64,000 bases of DNA from Platanthera guangdongensis (taxonomy: Eukaryota > Streptophyta > Magnoliopsida > Asparagales > Orchidaceae), in assembly GCA_039583875.1 (NCBI GenBank), contig CM077157.1, positions 70,990,346-71,054,345 on the forward strand, given 5' to 3'. Made by a program: the position numbers and the translations under genes. This document shows positions 59,555 to 64,000 of the stretch, piece after piece; the stretch's first letter is position 1, and each line of letters begins with the position of its first letter. A model generated the notes under the pieces. It worked only from the letters and a program-made list of their open reading frames with translations, had not been told where the DNA came from and did not search any database.

Positions 59555-60215
59555 GTAAATGGAAAGCAGTAAATTGCAAGTCCTACTCAAACGAGTAGGA
59601 CTGAAATGAAAGCAGTAAAATTGCAAGTCCCAGCGCAAATGCGTGGGGGAGAAAAAGAAAGCAAGTCCTACTCAAACGAGTAGGAGAAAATAAATACATT
59701 TACAAGTCCATTCTAATTATTACAATAAAGACCTGCCATTTAACTCAAGTGAGTAGGCGGTAAATAAAAGCTAAAACTCACGCACTCGACATAAAATTAA
59801 AACACACCCACTCTACAAAAAGTAAACACACTCTACTGAAATAAAATCCAGCCATTTAACTCAAGTGAGTAGGCGGAAAATTAAAATACACACACTTGTT
59901 TGAATAAAATCCAGCCATTTAACTCAAATGAGTAGGCGGAAAAATAAAAATAACACACGCACACACTCTACAGGAATTGAAATAAAGCTATAAAAACTAC
60001 TCATACACGCACGCACACGTACAAAATTAAGAAAAACTAAGTGACTGTAAAATTAAAACTACTACATTTCTACCGCTAGAATTCGGTAGAAATGAATAAA
60101 AAGTGAAAATAAAATTAAAAGGAGCAAAAGTTTTTGCAAAATAAACGAAAATTGCAAGTGCTCGAAAAATTGAAATGAATACATTTCTACCGATGGAATG
60201 CGGTAGAAATGCATA
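59555..60215. repeat. Hairpin repeats in the solo-LTR-like insert
   Basis: Three types are seen. CCTACTCAAACGAGTAGG is at about 59581 and 59667. CCATTTAACTCAARTGAGTAGG occurs three times between 59736 and 59936. CATTTCTACCG...CGGTAGAAATG is at about 60064-60094 and 60181-60211. Each is a near-perfect inverted repeat. Confidence 0.8.
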
Positions 60216-60819
60216 AAATGAAGAAATAAAATTTAAACGGGCAAAAAGTTTTTGAAAATAAGAGCAAAAACGAAGTGTTCGAAAAATTAAAACGACTATA
60301 TAAACGTTCCTATAACTCCGCAAAAGTGATTAAAAAGTGAAAATAAAGTGAAAATGAAGAAAAGTATTACGACCTAAAATCTAAGTTAGTGAAAAATCAA
60401 AACCACTTTGAAAATGCTTTTACTGGTTTATAGGAATGCATAAAAAGCTATAAAAAGCCTAAGTCTAACCAAAACTAAGTAAAAAATAACTAAGTATAAT
60501 AACATGAAAATTAATCTCATACACCCACACACACACGTAGAAGAGAACAAAAATAATGTTAAAATAAAATAAAAGAAATAAGATTGCATAAGAGAGGCTT
60601 AGATCCATTTCAAAACCACATGAAGAGACAAAAATCTAAACATTTATTAAGCTAAAACGAGAGTTACAGAAGGCTAAAAACAAATATAAGAGAGGGGGAG
60701 AAAGTAACTTTACATAGCATGGAAATGCATCTAACAGCCGGCCCCTATACAAAATGGTACCAAAAAAGTGGAACAGCAGCTCAAAACAGAAGGGTTCAAT
60801 TTATAGAGAAACTTTTTCA

Positions 60820-61475
60820 TCGGACACGCCCTCTGACACGGGCGTGTCAGAGGGCGTGTCGACACTGTACGTATGGCGGCCGTCCGATTTGATTTGAGAT
60901 TTGACTTGGCGGCTGAAATCACGGCTGTCACGCCCCGGGTCACGGGCGTGACTATGGGCGTGTCGACACTGTTAAGCAGCAGATTTCGGTGACTTGACGG
61001 CGAGTTGACATTGCGGCGGAAATCGCGGCGGTCACGCCCCATGTCACGGGCGTGACGGTGGGCGTGTCGTGCGGCGATTAATGGCATTGTTGACTTCGGG
61101 AGGTTGCCGGCGGCAATTTGTCGGCCAAGTGGAGGAGTCACGCCCTAGGTCACGGGCGTGACTCTAGGCGTGTCGGGTTGGCTCGACGAACGTCGAGCGA
61201 AAAACATCGAAAGGAGTGGTCACGGCTTGGGTCACGCCCCGTGTCAGGTGACACGGGCGTGTCGACGGGCGTGTCAGCTGGGTCGACGATCGTTGAGCGC
61301 GATTCCGTCGATCTGGATGGTCACGGGTATGGGTCACGGGCGTGACTTGGGTGACACGGGCGTGACACGGGCGTGTCACGCTATTTCTTCAATAATATGT
61401 CATTTCTCGGGAATTTGACGTATCACGCCCTGGTCACGGGCGTGACCAATAGTACACGGGCGTGTACTTTGAGTT
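60820..61475. repeat. GACACGGGCGTGTC / GTCACGGGCGTGAC hairpin array
   Basis: About ten palindromic cores CACGGGCGTG occur in 650 bp, with TCGACGAACGTCGA at about 61190 and TCGACGATCGTTGA at about 61283. The cores match those in the Tekay LTR (14170-14825), although the two LTRs are otherwise dissimilar. Confidence 0.85.
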
Positions 61476-61640
61476 TTTGGCAATTTTTCCTGAAAAATTC
61501 AGAAAATAAAAATAACTCTAAGTTAGAAAATATTTACAAAAAGGAAGCAATTTATTAAGGAAAAACAACTAAAAATTACAAAAAGAAACGAATACATCTT
61601 ATTTAATATATATAAAAACATGTATATTTACAACTCATCA

Positions 61641-63150
61641 ATCTCCAAAGATCTGGTGTCTTGGATGATCCCTTAGATGCCTGACAGTTGGAGGCAATCT
61701 TTCTTCAGCACTAGGTTCAGGGGCAGCTTCTTGTGGGTCATCATCCACTTCAATTGTGCATTTTACGTCTTCTGGAATATCCACTCCATCTTGGACTAAT
61801 GGAGCAGCTTATTTGATGGTTAGCTTAGCCATCAACTGTTTAGTACCTACAACACTAGAAGAGGATCTTGGCAGCTCACTATTAATCATGGTAGACTCAT
61901 CAAAGACTACATGTACTGACTCATCTACAACTTGGCTTTTCAAGTTGTAGATCCTATATGCTTTACTATGATAGTTGTACCCAACAGAAATCTCATCAAA
62001 GGACTTGATAACAAACTTAGTTACATAGGACTTTCCATTATGAAGCACATAACACTGGCTACCAAAGAATCTGAGATAGCTCAGGTTTGGTTTTCTGCCC
62101 TTAAAAATCTCATAGGGAGTCTTCTTGTGGATGTTGGTGATAGAGGCTCTATTAAGGACATGACATGCAGTATTATCTGCCTCAGCCAAAAAAAATTCAG
62201 GGAGAGATGTGTCACTCAACAAGGTCCTCCCAGTCTCTATGAGAGTTCTATTTTTTCTCTCAATAATCCCATTTTGCTGGGGTGTTCTTGGAGAAGCAAA
62301 TTCTTAATGAATCCCTATCTCTTCACAAAACTTTGTCATACTATCATACTGGAATTCACTCCCAAGGTCACTTCTAATTTTGACCACAGTACTATTAAAC
62401 TCATTCTGAATTTGCTTGATAAAATTTATGAAGATATCAATGGTTTCATTCTTTTTCTTGAGAAAGAACACCCAAGCAAACCTGAAATAGTCATCAACCA
62501 CCACATGAGTGTAGATTTTCCTACCAAGACTATGAACTGGTATAGGACCAAACAAGTCCATATGCTAGAGTTATAAGCACCTCATAGAGTCTTTGATACT
62601 AAAGTCCTTGAAGGATGCTTTGGTCTGCTTGCCCTTTTAGCATGCTGAGAAAATGCCCTCCTTGTTGCATTTCACATTAGGACCATTCCTAACTAGCTCT
62701 TGACTAAAGAGCTTGCCAATAGTCTTTTAATTCAAATGAGCTAGTTTCTTGTGCCATTAGACACAATATGAGACTTTCTCATTTGCCATTAGACAAATAG
62801 AAGAGTTTGTATCTAGATAAGGAAAATTTAAGCAATAAACATTTCCACTCCTAGTGTCTGTCAAGATTACCTCTTGGTCACTTGACTTCTTAATCTTGCA
62901 CTCATCATTGTGGAAGACAATGATATAACCAAGATCAGAGAGTTGGATTAAGATTATAAGTTGTGCTGCAACCCTTCAACATAAGCCACTCTTGTGATGG
63001 TGACTATGTCATTGGTAATCTTACCGTAGCCTCTTGTCACCCCTCTATCTGAACCACCAAAGATAACCTTGGGTCCATCTTTCACTGGAGTGTACTCCTT
63101 TAAGTTGCACCTTGTCCAAGTCATGTGTCTAGAACAACCACTGTCCAAGT
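61641..63150 (-). pseudogene. Sire-C protease and integrase
   Basis: The protease site is in ORF 63148-62954 (MDSGCSRHMT, intact DSG; VIFGGSDRGVTRGYGKI). The GAG-pre-integrase stretch (about 62950-62600) is broken by stops. Integrase: HMDLFGPIP (about 62560), IRSDLGSEF (about 62350), and QQNGIIERKNRT between the two ORFs near 62270, so the three acidic residues are present with a stop in between. ORF 62222-61809 gives LPEFFLAEADNTACHVLNRA, LSYLRFFGSQCYVLHNGK and YRIYNLKSQVVDESVHVVFDE. The linker RHLRDHPRHQIFGD reaches the insert at 61640. Confidence 0.85.
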
Positions 63151-63241
63151 ACTATATATGAGTTTGTTCACTTATACTAACCAACATCATATGATTTATT
63201 TTACCTTAGGACCCCAATATCTATTGGGTGTTAGGTGCATG

Positions 63242-63619
63242 TTAGTCTGAAAATGAGCTTGTGTCCCAGCTATTTTTCTGACTAGTGGACGAACAGCTGC
63301 TCTTGACAAACTTGAATTGTGCCATCAGTCTACAGCAAAGTAGCCCACTTTGCCACAACACCAACATGCTCTTGATAACATCAGAATTGCCCAAATCAGG
63401 ATTGCTGAAAGACTGACCCTTAGTCTCAGTCTTAACTATATGGTCTTGAACATTGGCTGCAGCCTCATTCATAGGAGTGGGGGATAAAGCACCAAAGACA
63501 AATGGTACATGATGGTCCATTTGAATTTCTTCATGGGAAGTCTTAAAGGAACTCACCAGGCAATACCTTCCACCATGGCTGTGAACATTTTTGTTCACAC
63601 CAGTGGTTCTGTCATTCAT
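63242..63619 (-). pseudogene. gag: Sire-C gag C-terminal part with damaged zinc knuckle
   Basis: In an alternative frame at 63369-63325 the minus strand reads CWCCGKVGYFAVD followed by a stop. This is the same knuckle as CWGYGKVGHFAIDC in Sire-A, with His changed to Tyr and the last Cys to a stop. The 63242-63619 ORF itself is mostly gag of low similarity. It lies just upstream of the protease. Confidence 0.65.
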
Positions 63620-63717
63620 CCAGTGACCATAGATGCGTTCTTAGTCATACATATTTGAAGGCAATAGAACTTTACTAAAAGGAATGGTAGGATTGGAAGC
63701 AAGAGGCTGAGCTGGAG

Positions 63718-64000
63718 TTGGAGCTTTCTTCGTCAAAGGCTAGATTAACTGAGTCAACACTTGACTCAACACTGTCAACGCCTTCTACGTCAAAGGACAG
63801 ATTCATCGAACGGCGTTCGACGAATCTATGCCAAAGGCCAGATTCGTCGAATGGTGTTCGACGAATGTGCCAAGTTCGTCGAATAGCGTATGACTTCTAT
63901 GCCATGACGTTGAGTGAGCTCAACGCACTCAATGCTTTTGCCTTATAATATTTCAGTCCCTTTTGCTCATCATATGAGCTACACCATACAGATCCAAACT
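63718..64000. repeat. LTR-like tract at the right edge
   Basis: Three TTCGTCGAA / TTCGACGAA hairpins (63803-63886) and a GTTGAGTGAGCTCAACGCACTC hairpin (63907-63933) are the same motifs as in the Sirevirus LTRs. It lies upstream of gag on minus, where coding sequence is expected. It may be another inserted LTR or an unusual 5' region of Sire-C. Confidence 0.45.

Larger units (their letters stand above)
58571..61640. mobile_element. Solo-LTR-like insert, 3070 bp, with TSD
   Basis: It is bounded by ATCTC duplications (58566-58570 and 61641-61645). Ends are TGATTGATAT and AACTCATCA, giving TGAT...ATCA termini. I see no internal domain and no repeat of one end at the other, so it fits a solo LTR or a large derivative without genes. 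The GGCAAGTGCACCTATCG motif (58762-58778) is one I associate with Ty3/gypsy LTRs in plants; family and strand are uncertain. It interrupts the pol of Sire-C between the integrase tail and RT. Confidence 0.8.
48670..64000 (-). mobile_element. Sirevirus-type Copia element (Sire-C), minus strand, 5' end outside window
   Basis: Reading leftward: gag end with knuckle (63619-63242), protease, integrase, RT, RNase H, polypurine tract (56232-56215) and LTR (56214-48670). Unlike Sire-A and Sire-B there is only about 0.75 kb between RNase H and the tract, so there is no third ORF. It is interrupted by a complete Copia element in the LTR and by a 3.07-kb insert in pol. It interrupts the Copia fragment ending at 48669. 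Confidence 0.8.

Overview
The window looks like the repeat fraction of a large flowering-plant nuclear genome. The basis is the set of element lineages: Sirevirus-type Copia elements with very long LTRs, a Tekay/Del-type chromovirus, a Tat-lineage Ty3 element with two RNase H domains, and a Helitron with a RepHel protein. These lineages, as I know them, are plant lineages or are typical of plants. I see no host gene with confidence, and no rRNA or tRNA gene. The only primer-tRNA traces are two TGGTATCAGA primer-binding sites. The species cannot be named from the sequence. Domain calls come from reading translated motifs; no database search was run.

Layout, left to right. 1-1575: a minus-strand Copia LTR inserted into the gag of a plus-strand Sirevirus (Sire-A, 1576-9117), which keeps gag/protease remnants, a third ORF and a 2.4-kb 3' LTR. 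9118-11035: a broken Sirevirus pol. 11036-23517: an unresolved element with TATCGC hairpins and a partial LTR. A complete 9.1-kb Tekay-type chromovirus (14109-23237, target duplication CGAAG) sits inside it. 23518-25672: a minus-strand Copia LTR. 25673-31395: a truncated minus-strand Tat element. 31396-35615: the 3' half of a second Sirevirus (Sire-B).

35616-47145: an old, diverged Tekay-type LTR split at a (TA)n tract. In that tract lie two Helitrons placed head to head: a ~10-kb minus-strand one with a RepHel gene and a ~0.5-kb plus-strand non-autonomous one. 47146-48669: a Copia gag-PR-INT fragment. 48670-64000: a third, minus-strand Sirevirus (Sire-C). Its LTR is split by a complete Copia element (49250-54529, TSD AGATC). 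Its pol is split by a 3.07-kb solo-LTR-like insert (58571-61640, TSD ATCTC) and by a (TA)n expansion lying over the reverse-transcriptase active site.

The elements act as a nest rather than as a pathway. Every coding region carries stops, deletions or lost catalytic residues, so none appears autonomous. The most notable signals are the Helitron pair and what it carries, a stop codon at the second catalytic tyrosine of the Helitron Rep domain, a microsatellite that replaced a catalytic motif, and short palindromes (TTCGTCGA; ACACGGGCGTGT) that recur in LTRs of otherwise unrelated families.
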